Shown piece by piece: positions 55,911 through 64,000 of a stretch of 64,000 bases of DNA (within the stretch, counting starts at the first letter, position 1; the number at the start of each line of letters is the position of its first letter). A model generated the notes under the pieces. The model was not told where the DNA came from, searched no databases, and was given only the letters and a program-made list of their open reading frames with translations. Made by a program: the position numbers and the translations under genes. The stretch spans positions 3,906,001 through 3,970,000 of the forward strand of contig OZ257134.1 of the NCBI GenBank assembly GCA_965279065.1, in the 5' to 3' direction. Source of the stretch: JAKAXS01 sp965279065. GTDB taxonomy: Bacteria; Pseudomonadota; Alphaproteobacteria; Rhizobiales; Hyphomicrobiaceae.

Positions 55911-56306
55911 ATGGAGGCGACGATGCAGACCGCGGAGACCACAATGGGCCAGGCCCTGATGCGTGGCGCCCGTTGCAAGTGCCCGAACTGCGGCGAGGGT
56001 CAGCTTTTCCGTTCATACCTGAAGGTCGCCGACGAATGCACGGCCTGCGGTCAGGAACTGTATCATCACCGCGCCGACGACCTGCCGGCCTATATTGTGA
56101 TGTCCATCGTCGGCCACATCGTGGTCGGTCTGGTGCTTTGGGTCGAGGTGCATTATGCGCCCCCGTACTGGGTCCATGCCGCGCTCTGGACCCCGCTGAC
56201 CCTCGGCCTGACCCTCGGCCTGCTGCAACCCGTCAAGGGCGCCATCGTTGCCCTGCAGTGGAAGCTCGGCATGCACGGCTTCGGCATGCCGAAGGTGGCC
56301 GCCTAA
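55911..56306 (+). CDS. DUF983 zinc-ribbon membrane protein
   Basis: The 131-residue product matches DUF983: a zinc-ribbon with two CxxC-type pairs (CKCPNCGEGQLF near 23-34 and ECTACGQEL near 43-51), the motif HHRADDLPAYIVMSIVGHIV, and two transmembrane helices (about 62-82 and 92-112). Its function is unknown. ATG at 55911 is used, but 55923 is an alternative. Divergence from a MocR regulator suggests it is that regulator's target. Confidence 0.9.
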   Translation: MEATMQTAETTMGQALMRGARCKCPNCGEGQLFRSYLKVADECTACGQELYHHRADDLPAYIVMSIVGHIVVGLVLWVEVHYAPPYWVHAALWTPLTLGLTLGLLQPVKGAIVALQWKLGMHGFGMPKVAA

Positions 56307-56366
56307 GCCGTTAGCCGATACCTTTCTGCTCTTCTCACATCGGAAAGACGCGACCCCTCTCCCCAT

Positions 56367-56510
56367 ACCGTCATCCCGACGCAGGTCGGGACCCACGCCA
56401 GCCACAGCGAGCTCGACGTTTCGTGGCCTCGCTCTCGCGCCTCACGAGTTCCAGCAGTGTCGCGCAAGGTGATGATTGCGTGGGTCCCGTGCCAAGCACG
56501 GGATGACGGT
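56367..56510. repeat. Inverted-repeat element ending in ACCGTCATCCCG
   Basis: Ends ACCGTCATCCCG (56367-56378) and its perfect complement (56499-56510) enclose a 120-base centre; GGTCGGGACCCACGCC and GCGTGGGTCCCGTGC stretches are shared with the element at 11805-11951, which has nearly the same length. It lies between the DUF983 and xerC genes, which converge. Confidence 0.78.
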
Positions 56511-56563
56511 GAATGGTGTGCGTTCGATTGCGAATTTGAGACGCAACGGCTGCCGTGGCGATA

Positions 56564-57529
56564 CTAAGCCCGCGGATGCGCCGCGTCGTAGACCGCCAGC
56601 AGCCGCTCGCGATCGACTTCCGTATAGACCTGCGTCGTGGACAGCGACGCGTGGCCCAGCAGCTCCTGGATCTGCCGCAGGTCGGCGCCGGACGACAGCA
56701 GATGCGTCGCGAACGAGTGCCGCAGCGCATGCGGCGTCGCCGTATCCGGTAAGCCCAAGGTTGCCCGCATCCGCTCCATCAGCAGCTGCACGATGCGCGG
56801 CGACAGCGGCCCGCCCTTCGCACCGAGAAACAACGGCCCGTCCGGTTCTTGCGGGTACGGCACCAGCGCCAGGTATCGCGCCACCGCCGCCTGCGTCACC
56901 GGCAGGATCGGCGCCAGTCGTTCGCGCCCGCCCTTGCCGGTGATGCGCAGCACGTCGCGGCCCGGCACCGGCGCCTCACTGCGCGCCAGACCGAGCGCCT
57001 CGGAGATGCGCAAGCCGGATCCGTAGAGCAGCAGCAGCACGGCCGCATCGCGCGCCGCGATCCAGTCCAACTCTGCCTCGCCGCCCGCCTCGACCACGGC
57101 CGCCGCTTTCACGACCGTCAGTGGCTTGGGCACCGAGTGCCCGACCTTGGGCATCGCCACCCGCCGCACCGCGCGGTTCTGCAGGATTCCTTGCGCTTCG
57201 AGCCAGCGGAAGAACGTGCGCAGCGCCGACAGCGTACGCGCCAGCGACCGGCTGCTGACCTGCGCCCGCCGCCGCGCCGCCAGGAACCCGCGGAACGTCT
57301 TCGCGTCGACCTGCTCCAGATCGCCAAGGCACGGCGCTCGCTGCAGCTGTTGCCGCAGATGTTGCGTGAACTGAGCCAGATCCCGGCGGTAGGCCTCCAG
57401 CGTCAGCTCCGCCTGCCCCCGCTCATGCTGCAGGTGCGCCAGCCAGTGCTCGACCGCCGCCGCCAGGTCGTCGCCCAGCGGCAGCTCGTCGGCCCGTTCG
57501 CCTGATTTTGCCCCAGCCGCCTTCGCCAC
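56564..57529 (-). CDS. xerC: Tyrosine recombinase XerC
   Basis: The 321-residue product has the SAM-like N-terminal domain (about 20-115) and the catalytic domain with the full active set: Arg174 (YGSGLRISEAL), Lys199 (ITGKGGRER), His267 and Arg270 (HALRHSFATHLL), His293 (LGHASLST) and Tyr302 (TQVYTEVD). With XerD it resolves chromosome dimers at dif. Genome context (fsa and priA nearby) matches the chromosomal xerC of Hyphomicrobiales rather than a mobile integrase. Confidence 0.96.
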   Translation of the reverse strand: MAKAAGAKSGERADELPLGDDLAAAVEHWLAHLQHERGQAELTLEAYRRDLAQFTQHLRQQLQRAPCLGDLEQVDAKTFRGFLAARRRAQVSSRSLARTLSALRTFFRWLEAQGILQNRAVRRVAMPKVGHSVPKPLTVVKAAAVVEAGGEAELDWIAARDAAVLLLLYGSGLRISEALGLARSEAPVPGRDVLRITGKGGRERLAPILPVTQAAVARYLALVPYPQEPDGPLFLGAKGGPLSPRIVQLLMERMRATLGLPDTATPHALRHSFATHLLSSGADLRQIQELLGHASLSTTQVYTEVDRERLLAVYDAAHPRA

Positions 57530-57648
57530 GCGTCTCAGCCCGCTCTATCGCGGCGAGATGGTCCCGCCGCGATCAACCGAACTCTCCCGTCCGTTCGGTT
57601 AACAACCCCTGAATCCTTGGAAATGAACTCGGTCACCTCGCTCCGACT

Positions 57649-57699
57649 CATGGTCTCCTAACCATGGTCACAGACAACCCGTTCACGTGAATCATGGTC
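57649..57699. promoter_or_regulatory. Three CATGGTC repeats upstream of the SulP gene
   Basis: CATGGTC occurs at 57649-57655, 57663-57669 and 57693-57699, all in the same orientation, with a weaker CTATGGCC at 57706-57713. Spacing is 14 and 30 bases. They lie 110-160 bases before the SulP start and behind xerC; they may be operator sites, but short words in a GC-rich gap can recur by chance. Confidence 0.3.
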
Positions 57700-57727
57700 A
57701 TCTGACTATGGCCACCACCCTGTTTGT

Positions 57728-57751
57728 GGGTCAGACCCTTGGGCCTGACCC
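57728..57751. repeat. GGGTCAGACCC-type palindrome
   Basis: GGGTCAG (57728-57734) and CTGACCC (57745-57751) flank a further CCC/GGG pair, making an interrupted palindrome of the same family as 22001-22025. It lies about 60 bases before the SulP start. Confidence 0.55.
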
Positions 57752-57807
57752 CAACGGCACTGCTATAACCGTGCCATCGCCAGCCACCGCACCCAACCCG
57801 AGCCGTC

Positions 57808-60039
57808 ATGCCCCTCCTGCAACCGCTCCACGACGCCATCGGTCCGCTGACCCCGAAGACCCTCGGTGCCAATGCCATTGCCGGGCTCGTCGCCTCGCTG
57901 GTGACCATCGCCTACTGCGTCTCGTTCAGCGCGCTGCTGTTTCAGGGCGACTTGAGATCTGGCCTGGCCATGGGTCTGTGGGGCCTGCTGGTCGGATCCG
58001 CCATTGCCGGCATCTACGTCTCGCTGACGACATCCCTGCCCCCTGCCGAAGCCGCGCCCGACAACCCGGCCGTCGCCGTGCTTAGCGTGCTGGCCGCCAC
58101 CGTCTCCGCACCGATCCTGGCAGCCGGCGGGGGCGCCGACCGCGCCGTCGTCCACGTGCTGCTCGCGATCTCGCTGGCAACGCTCGTCACCGGCGTCGTG
58201 CTCTGGCTGCTCGGTGTCTTCAAGCTGGCCCAGAGCGTCCGCTTCGTGCCGTATCCCGTGATCGGTGGCTTCCTCGCCGCGTCCGGCTGGTTCCTCATCA
58301 CCGGCGGAATAGAGGTTGTAACCGGTCGCGATCTCACCTTCGCCACCCTCTCCGACAGCCTCCCACCTGACGCGACGCCGAAGCTCTTGCTGGGTATCGC
58401 CTTCGCGGTTGCCGTCTACGCCTTGAAGCAACGGCTCGGCAGCTACGTCCTGCCGCTCGCGTTCTTCGGCGGCGCCGTCGTGCTCGATATCATCCTCTGG
58501 AGCCAGGGCCTGATGCACGCTGGCAGCGGCTGGTACATCGCCGGTTCGGCGCATCCGCTGCCGTGGGTGCCGCTTCGCGTCGTTGTCGCCGGCGGTATCG
58601 ATTGGCCGGCGTTGGTCCACGCCGCCGCCGAAATCGCCGCCGTTGCCGGCGTCACCGTCCTGGCCTTGCTGCTCGACGTGACCGGCCTCGAAGTCGCCCG
58701 CGGCCGGACCGCCGACCTCGACCACGAATTCCGCACCAACGGCGCCGCCAACATCATTGCCGCGCCGCTTGGTGGCATGATGGGCAACCTGTCGATGAAC
58801 GGCTCGCGCCTGCTGGATGAAACTGGCGGCGCGCAACGCTTGAGTGGCGTCCTGGCGTCGCTCGTCGTCGTCCTGGTCGTACTGACCGGCATCGACCTGC
58901 CCGCGCTGATCCCCGCACCGATTCTCGCGGGCCTGCTGATCTATCTCGGCCTCGTCGTGCTCACGGCCGTTTTGTTGAATTCGCCGGCACATCGCGCCTG
59001 GACCGATTTCGTGCTCGCCCTGCTTATCATGGCCGCCATCGTTCAAGCGGGCTATCTCACCGGCGTCGTCCTGGGCTTCATCGCCGCCTGCCTGATGTTC
59101 GCGTTCTCCTATAGCCGTGTCGCCGTCATCCGCCGCCACCTGACGCGCGCCGAGTTTTCCTCCAACGTCGATCGCGCGCCCGCGTCGAACCAGCGGCTGC
59201 TCGATGATGGCGATCGCATTCACATTTTCTGGCTCTCCGGTTTCATCTTTTTCGGCTCCTCCAACGGCGTGCTGGAAGAAATCCGCGATGCGCTTCTCGT
59301 CGAACCCCTCCCCTCTGCATCCAAGCCGCGGCGCCGTTTCGCCGTGCTCGATGTCACGGACGTCTCTGGATTTGATACCTCGGCGATGCTGTCGCTGATC
59401 AAGCTCCGCAACCATTGCGCCGAGGCGGGTGTCACACTTGTCTTCGCGGGAGCGTCGCCGAAAATGGAGGCGTCCCTCCGGCACGTCGGCGTCCTCGGCA
59501 CCGGTGAGCCGCACCGCAGCTTCACCAGCCGCAACGATGCCATCGAATGGTGTGAAGAAAAGATCCTGAAGGCCGAGACCGGCGAGAACACGGACGGGTC
59601 CGCAGCCGACCTCGCGAGCTGGCTCACCGAGGAACTCGGCACCGCCGACCGCGCGCGCCGCATGTCAGGCTATTTCGAACGTCGCGCGTTGCCGCCGGGC
59701 ACTGCCCTCTATAGCCAGGGTTCGCCCTCGGATACGATCGACCTTGTCGTCTCAGGCAGTGTTGCGGTGGTCGTGCAGGGTGAGGCGGGCCTGCCGCTGT
59801 TGATCCGGCGCATGTCGCGCAAAACCGTCGTCGGCGAAATGGGTTTCTTCCGCGGCAACGTCCGCCGTGCCACCGTCTCGGTCGAAGGCGAGAGCCTTGT
59901 CTACACCCTGACGCGAACCGCGTATGATCGCCTCTGCGCCGAAGACCCCGAACTCGCGACCGCCTTCCTCGAATTCATCGTCCGCGCCCTGGCCGACCGC
60001 CTCGAATTCGCCAACCGCGGCATCGCCGCGTTGAGTTGA
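57808..60039 (+). CDS. SulP family transporter with STAS and cyclic nucleotide-binding domains
   Basis: The 743-residue product has about 12 hydrophobic segments (residues 15-450) with SulP features, a STAS domain at about 468-585 (AVLDVTDVSGFDTSAMLSLI), and a C-terminal cyclic nucleotide-binding domain at about 618-735. The phosphate-binding cassette reads VGEMGFFRGNVRRATV near 674-689, keeping the ribose-contact Glu and phosphate-contact Arg. SulP proteins carry sulphate, bicarbonate or dicarboxylates. The fusion suggests direct control of an anion transporter by cAMP or cGMP; substrate and ligand are unknown. Confidence 0.92.
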   Translation: MPLLQPLHDAIGPLTPKTLGANAIAGLVASLVTIAYCVSFSALLFQGDLRSGLAMGLWGLLVGSAIAGIYVSLTTSLPPAEAAPDNPAVAVLSVLAATVSAPILAAGGGADRAVVHVLLAISLATLVTGVVLWLLGVFKLAQSVRFVPYPVIGGFLAASGWFLITGGIEVVTGRDLTFATLSDSLPPDATPKLLLGIAFAVAVYALKQRLGSYVLPLAFFGGAVVLDIILWSQGLMHAGSGWYIAGSAHPLPWVPLRVVVAGGIDWPALVHAAAEIAAVAGVTVLALLLDVTGLEVARGRTADLDHEFRTNGAANIIAAPLGGMMGNLSMNGSRLLDETGGAQRLSGVLASLVVVLVVLTGIDLPALIPAPILAGLLIYLGLVVLTAVLLNSPAHRAWTDFVLALLIMAAIVQAGYLTGVVLGFIAACLMFAFSYSRVAVIRRHLTRAEFSSNVDRAPASNQRLLDDGDRIHIFWLSGFIFFGSSNGVLEEIRDALLVEPLPSASKPRRRFAVLDVTDVSGFDTSAMLSLIKLRNHCAEAGVTLVFAGASPKMEASLRHVGVLGTGEPHRSFTSRNDAIEWCEEKILKAETGENTDGSAADLASWLTEELGTADRARRMSGYFERRALPPGTALYSQGSPSDTIDLVVSGSVAVVVQGEAGLPLLIRRMSRKTVVGEMGFFRGNVRRATVSVEGESLVYTLTRTAYDRLCAEDPELATAFLEFIVRALADRLEFANRGIAALS

Positions 60040-60080
60040 GGGAAGTGGATGTCCGAACAGGGAGCCACGATAGGTGTCGA

Positions 60081-60287
60081 ATGATCTTTGTCGACTCATC
60101 GGCAATACGCGCAGTTGAGTACGACGCGCGTACGCGTGTACTCACGGTCCAGTTCACGAGTTCTCAGATCTATGAGTATCTCGACGTCCCCGAGAGCGAA
60201 TATCTCGGGCTGCTGAATGCGGAGTCAAAGGGCAGCTACTTCAGCCACAACATCCGTGACCGCTATGAATTCCGGCAGGGCGGCTGA
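60081..60287 (+). CDS. KTSC domain protein
   Basis: The 68-residue product is a single KTSC domain: SSAIRAVEYDARTRVLTVQF, then YEYLDVPESEYLGLLNAESK, GSYFSHNIRDRYEF. The domain is thought to bind RNA and is found alone or fused to lysyl-tRNA synthetase-like proteins. It is just after the SulP gene and converges with the ankyrin gene 13 bases away. Confidence 0.9.
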   Translation: MIFVDSSAIRAVEYDARTRVLTVQFTSSQIYEYLDVPESEYLGLLNAESKGSYFSHNIRDRYEFRQGG

Positions 60288-60300
60288 CCCTTAGCTGTAA

Positions 60301-61002
60301 CTAATCCCGCACCTTGCCCAGGAGATGCGCATCCATGCCGGTCCAGCCGGCGCCGTGGTCGCCGTCCCAATGCGCGTCCGGGTGCAGCTTGTGCGATCCG
60401 AAGCACAGCTTGCGCAAGATGCCGGCCGGGCGCAGATGCCAGCTGGCCCACGTCAACGGCGAGTCGCCGTTGACATCCCGGGCGTCCTTCGCCGCCCCGG
60501 CCGCGAGCAACAGATCGATCACGCCCTCGCTGGCGAAGGCCGCGGCGCGGTGCAGTGGCGTCTCGCCACGCGTTCTCACGTCGCGCATGAAGCCGCTCGT
60601 CTCGACGCCCGCGATGGTGGCGCGGCCTGGCTCGGCCCCTGCCCCCAGCAGCACCCGCACCACTTGCTCGGTGGCGGGACGATTGGCCTTGCACAGCGCG
60701 GCATGCAGCGCCGTCTCGCCCGTGTCCGCCAGGCTATGATTTGCATCGGCTCCATTCTCGACGAGAAACTGGCACAGCTGCCAGTGCCCATGAAACGCCG
60801 CGCCATTGAGATCGAAATTGTCGCCCAACGATCCGAGCGACAAGCCTTGCGCCAGCAGAAACCGGATGGCGCTGACGTCGCCATAGTATGCGCACCATTT
60901 GATCAGCGAGACGCCGTCACCGTCGACGGCGCTGGCCGCGTGTCCGGCAGCAATGAGATCGAAGACGAGATCCGTCCTGCCGTCGCGGAATTTCTCGAGC
61001 AT
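60301..61002 (-). CDS. Ankyrin repeat protein
   Basis: The 233-residue soluble product contains about five ankyrin repeats: VFDLIAAGHAASAVDGDGVS, LIKWCAYYGDVSAIRFLLAQ, NGAAFHGHWQLCQFLVENGA, TALHAALCKANRPATEQVVR and TPLHRAAAFASEGVIDLLLA followed by SPLTWASWHLRPAGILRKL. The C-terminus is His and Asp rich (HWDGDHGAGWTGMDAH). No signal peptide is visible. Such proteins mediate protein contacts; the partner is unknown. Confidence 0.92.
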   Translation of the reverse strand: MLEKFRDGRTDLVFDLIAAGHAASAVDGDGVSLIKWCAYYGDVSAIRFLLAQGLSLGSLGDNFDLNGAAFHGHWQLCQFLVENGADANHSLADTGETALHAALCKANRPATEQVVRVLLGAGAEPGRATIAGVETSGFMRDVRTRGETPLHRAAAFASEGVIDLLLAAGAAKDARDVNGDSPLTWASWHLRPAGILRKLCFGSHKLHPDAHWDGDHGAGWTGMDAHLLGKVRD

Positions 61003-61062
61003 GCGCCGTGCTCCTCGCTGGCCCCGCTTGCGGCCGCGGACGCAGGCCGTCGGCCGTGACGC

Positions 61063-61719
61063 CTAGACGATTTTCTGCCCCGTCTTCTTCCAGTCAGCGA
61101 CGAACTGCGCCAGACCTGCGTCGGTCAGCGGATGCTTCACCAGCGCCTTCAGAATGCCGGGCGGGATCGTCGCCACGTCTGCGCCGATCATCGCCGCCTC
61201 TCGCACATGGCCCACCGTGCGGATCGAAGCGGCGAGAATATCGGTCGAGAGATCCTGGTAGTTGTCGTAGATCGTGCGGATCTCGCGGATCAGATCCATG
61301 CCGTTCAATCCGATGTCGTCGAGCCGGCCGATGAACGGCGACACGAACGTCGCCCCCGCCTTCGCCGCCAACAAAGCTTGCGTCGCCGAGAAGCACAGCG
61401 TGACGTTGACCATCGTGCCGTCGCCCGTCAGCGCCTTGCACGCCTTCAGGCCGTCCATGGTCAGCGGCACCTTCACCGTGACGTTCTTGGCGATTTTCGC
61501 CAGTTCGCGACCTTCCTTCAGCATGCCCTCGTAGTCGACGGCCGCCACCTCGGCTGACACCGGACCTGGCACCACCTCACAGATTTCCGCGATGATCTGC
61601 TTGAAGTCGCGCCCTGCCTTCGCCACAAGCGACGGGTTAGTCGTGACGCCGTCGAGCAGCCCCGTGGCCGCCAGCTCTTTGATTTCGGAAACGTCTGCCG
61701 TATCGACGAAAAAGCGCAT
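61063..61719 (-). CDS. fsa: Fructose-6-phosphate aldolase / transaldolase-like
   Basis: The 218-residue product is a short transaldolase of the FSA/TalC type. The opening MRFFVDTADVSEIKELAATG, GVTTNPSLV, Schiff-base Lys83 in VTVKVPLTMDG, and SPFIGRLDDIG match. Enzymes of this size form decamers and act as transaldolases or as fructose-6-phosphate aldolases, which sequence does not settle. ATG at 61719 has AGGAG upstream. It is divergent from priA, the usual arrangement in Hyphomicrobiales. Confidence 0.94.
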   Translation of the reverse strand: MRFFVDTADVSEIKELAATGLLDGVTTNPSLVAKAGRDFKQIIAEICEVVPGPVSAEVAAVDYEGMLKEGRELAKIAKNVTVKVPLTMDGLKACKALTGDGTMVNVTLCFSATQALLAAKAGATFVSPFIGRLDDIGLNGMDLIREIRTIYDNYQDLSTDILAASIRTVGHVREAAMIGADVATIPPGILKALVKHPLTDAGLAQFVADWKKTGQKIV

Positions 61720-61912
61720 TCGTGTTTCTCCTGCCAGTCCGCGTGACAAGTCCACGCGCGGACCGTGCAGGCCCCTGTTACAAGTCTCTGGTTGCCGGCG
61801 CCAGTCTGAGGTGTGCACAACCGGCACCGCAACCCATATGGCGTTCGGACCCCGCTTCTAGAGCGCGGACGGCCTCGAAACAAGGCCGGCAACAAGGCAA
61901 CAGAGACCCCGT

Positions 61913-64000
61913 TTGGACAGTCTTCTCGACAAATTGGCCCCTGAGACGCAGTTGCAACGCCTGCCGGTGCTGCTGCCGGTCGCGCTGGACCAGACGTACG
62001 ACTATTTGACGCCGCCCGATCTGGACCCACAACCCGGTCAGTTCGTGCTCGTGCCGTTCGGCCCGCAGGTGCGGATCGGTATCGTCTGGGACAAGGCTGT
62101 GGGCGATCCCGGCAAGCCCATCGACCCGGCCAAGATGAAGACCATCACCGCCATTCTCGACGTGCCGCCCCTGCCACCCGCCTCGTTGCGCTTTGCGGAA
62201 TGGACCGCGAAGTACACGCTTGGTCCGCTCGGCATGGTGGTGCGCATGATGATGAGCGCCACCGCCGCGTTCGAGCCGGTGAAGCCGCGCTTCGGCGTTG
62301 CCATCGTGCAAGGCGCCGCCTACCCGCCGCGCATGACGCCGGCCCGTGAGCGCGCTCTCGCCATCGCCTCCGACGGTCTCATCCGCTCCAAGGCCACGCT
62401 CGCCGAAGAGGCCGCCTGCACGACCGGCGTCGTCAACGGCCTCGTCGCATCCGGCAACCTCGTCGACGTCGCGATTCCCGAGAAGATCTATCCGCGCCCG
62501 AATCCCACCGCCTCTGTCACCACATTCTCGGATGACCAGGCCATCGCCGTGCAGACACTGCAGGCCGCCGTTGATGGCGCCAACTTCTCCGTTTCTCTAC
62601 TCGATGGCGTCACGGGCTCCGGCAAGACGGAGGTCTATTTCGAAGCCGTGGCGCGCACGCTGGAGAAGGGCCACCAGGCCTTGATCATGCTGCCCGAGAT
62701 CGCGCTGACCAGCCAGTTCCTCGACCGCTTCCAACGCCGCTTCGGCTGCGCCCCCGTCGAATGGCATTCTGCCCTGTCCGGCCCGGAACGCGGCCGCGCC
62801 TGGCGCGGCGTGGCAACCGGCGAAGCCCGCGTCGTCGTCGGCGCCCGCTCCGCGCTTTACCTGCCATATACCGATCTCGGCCTCATCGTCGTCGACGAAG
62901 AGCACGACGCCGGCTTCAAGCAGGACGATCGCGTGCACTATCAGGCACGCGACATGGCTGTCGTGCGCGCCAACCTCGGCAAGTTCCCGATCGTGCTGGC
63001 CTCGGCCACGCCGTCGATCGAGAGCCACGTCAACGCCCGCACCGGCCGTTATCGCCACGTCGTGCTGCCCGGCCGCTTTTCCGGCACCGAGCTGCCCGAG
63101 GTCACCGGCATCGATCTCAAGAAGAATCCGCCCGAGAAGGGCCGTTGGATCTCGCCCATCCTCCTGTCCGCGATCACTGAAACGCTGGGTCGTGGCCGCC
63201 AGTCCCTGCTGTTCCTCAACCGTCGCGGCTACGCCCCGCTCACGTTATGCCGCGGCTGTGGACATCGTTTCGAATGCCCGCAGTGCACGGCCTGGCTGGT
63301 CGAGCACCGCTTCCGCAATCGCCTCAACTGTCACCATTGCGGCTTCTCGCTGCCGATCCCGGCGTCGTGCCCCAAATGCGGCGAGGAAGGCTCCCTCGTC
63401 GCCTGCGGGCCCGGCGTGGAACGCGTCGCCGAAGAAGTCGCCGAACTGTTCCCCGATGCCCGCCGCGCCATCCTCTCGTCCGATCTGATCCCGGGCCTCA
63501 CGGAGATGCGCGAAGTCATCCGCTCGATCGAAGCGGGCGAGGCCGATATCATCATCGGCACGCAAATCGTCGCCAAGGGCCACCATTTCCCCGATCTCGA
63601 CACCGTCGGTATCGTCGACGGCGATCTCGGTCTCGCCATGGGCGCCGACCCCCGCGCCGGCGAACGCACGTTCCAACTGCTGCATCAGGTCACGGGTCGC
63701 GCCGGCCGGGCCTTCGCCAACGGCCGCGGCTTCGTGCAGACGCATCTGCCGGATCACCCTGTCATGCAGGCCATCATCTCCGGCGACCGCGAGGCGTTCC
63801 TCGACCAGGAAATCTCCAACCGCCAGCGCGGCCTGCTGCCGCCCTACGGCCGCCTCGCCGCCCTTGTCATCTCGGCGCGCGACAAGAGCCTCGCCGAAGC
63901 CTTCGCCCGCGACGTCGCCCGCCGCTCACCCGCCGCCGAACGCATCGAGGTGCTGGGCCCCGCGGAAGCGCCGATCTCCATCGTCCGCGGCCGCCATCGC
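61913..64000 (+). CDS. priA: Primosomal protein N' (replication restart helicase PriA), 3' end missing
   Basis: The first 696 codons lie in the window and the frame runs off the end. A TTG at 61913 is the start: a stop codon in frame at 61859 and no ATG or GTG between leave no other. Walker A GVTGSGKT is near 231-238, the DEEH box is at 328-331, the zinc-binding region with eight Cys runs from Cys446 (CRGCGHRFECPQC) to about 489 (CPKCG), and GTQIVAKGHHFPDL and VTGRAGRAF follow. PriA reloads the replisome at stalled forks. Little of the C-terminus is missing. Confidence 0.97.
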   Translation, partial: MDSLLDKLAPETQLQRLPVLLPVALDQTYDYLTPPDLDPQPGQFVLVPFGPQVRIGIVWDKAVGDPGKPIDPAKMKTITAILDVPPLPPASLRFAEWTAKYTLGPLGMVVRMMMSATAAFEPVKPRFGVAIVQGAAYPPRMTPARERALAIASDGLIRSKATLAEEAACTTGVVNGLVASGNLVDVAIPEKIYPRPNPTASVTTFSDDQAIAVQTLQAAVDGANFSVSLLDGVTGSGKTEVYFEAVARTLEKGHQALIMLPEIALTSQFLDRFQRRFGCAPVEWHSALSGPERGRAWRGVATGEARVVVGARSALYLPYTDLGLIVVDEEHDAGFKQDDRVHYQARDMAVVRANLGKFPIVLASATPSIESHVNARTGRYRHVVLPGRFSGTELPEVTGIDLKKNPPEKGRWISPILLSAITETLGRGRQSLLFLNRRGYAPLTLCRGCGHRFECPQCTAWLVEHRFRNRLNCHHCGFSLPIPASCPKCGEEGSLVACGPGVERVAEEVAELFPDARRAILSSDLIPGLTEMREVIRSIEAGEADIIIGTQIVAKGHHFPDLDTVGIVDGDLGLAMGADPRAGERTFQLLHQVTGRAGRAFANGRGFVQTHLPDHPVMQAIISGDREAFLDQEISNRQRGLLPPYGRLAALVISARDKSLAEAFARDVARRSPAAERIEVLGPAEAPISIVRGRHR

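Noticed and set aside
56564..57529. XerC as the integrase of a mobile island
   Set aside because: Length, motifs and the nearby fsa and priA match the chromosomal dimer-resolution XerC; no attachment sites or phage genes are seen.
57763..59514. A 583-codon open frame on the minus strand opposite the SulP gene
   Set aside because: The product is Asp, Glu, Gly and His rich with no family features, while the plus strand codes for clear SulP membrane helices.

Overview
The window is about 64 kb of high-GC chromosomal DNA from an alphaproteobacterium, most likely of the order Hyphomicrobiales (Rhizobiales). The assignment rests on family content and gene order: dnaQ-secB next to a Tim44-domain protein, mltA and an Smr protein; DUF930, DUF938, DUF1223, DUF2239 and DUF2794 proteins; acnA divergent from ccmABCDG; a mdh-sucCDAB-lpdA cluster; and xerC, fsa and priA close together. 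The genus cannot be fixed from what is visible. No rRNA, tRNA, CRISPR array, prophage or intact insertion sequence was found. Almost all of the window is core genome, with coding on both strands and short gaps.

Layout. 0-5 kb: end of dnaQ, secB, Tim44-like protein, mltA, Smr protein, IalB-like protein, an RNA methyltransferase. 5-10 kb: quinone oxidoreductase, membrane-anchored cytochrome c, a PiT phosphate transporter with its DUF47 partner, DUF930 and DUF938 proteins. 10-17 kb: an SDR, thpR, a tesA-type esterase divergent from an ABC transporter pair, and a Bax inhibitor-1 family protein. 17.5-18.1 kb is a gene-free stretch with a striking nested hairpin and a strong terminator. 18-25 kb: a Dcp-type peptidase, a hypothetical, a DUF1223 protein and acnA. 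25-29 kb: ccmABCDG (cytochrome c maturation), ohr, and DUF2239 with a well-formed promoter and operator. 29-40 kb: sdhCDA on the minus strand and sdhB alone on the plus strand about 7 kb away; between them a SodC-like protein that has lost metal ligands, csaA, a mesaconyl-CoA hydratase/malyl-CoA thioesterase pair, pdxY, nhaA with a carbonic anhydrase, and a hypothetical. 40-43 kb: a VOC protein, a 48-residue histone H1-like protein, a GNAT protein and zapE. 43-54 kb: the TCA-cycle cluster mdh, sucC, sucD, sucA, sucB, lpdA, with three small genes interposed, followed by an AT-richer orphan gene. 54-64 kb: a MocR-type regulator divergent from a DUF983 protein, xerC, a SulP-STAS-cNMP fusion, a KTSC protein, an ankyrin protein, fsa, and priA running off the end.

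Functionally the window is dominated by central carbon metabolism (aconitase, succinate dehydrogenase, 2-oxoglutarate dehydrogenase complex, succinyl-CoA synthetase, malate dehydrogenase) and respiration (cytochrome c and its maturation). The mesaconyl-CoA hydratase and Mcl2-like pair point to an ethylmalonyl-CoA-type assimilation route.

Several families of short palindromic repeats lie between genes: RIME-like CTCCCCG hairpins, elements ending in CGTCATCCCG, GTAGGTTGGG elements, and GGGGTCAGACC palindromes. The points most worth a second look are the nested hairpin locus at 17.6-18.0 kb, the SOD-like protein without a full metal site, the split sdh operon that one inversion would explain, the palindrome placed inside the DUF2239 promoter, and the direct repeats at the MocR gene.
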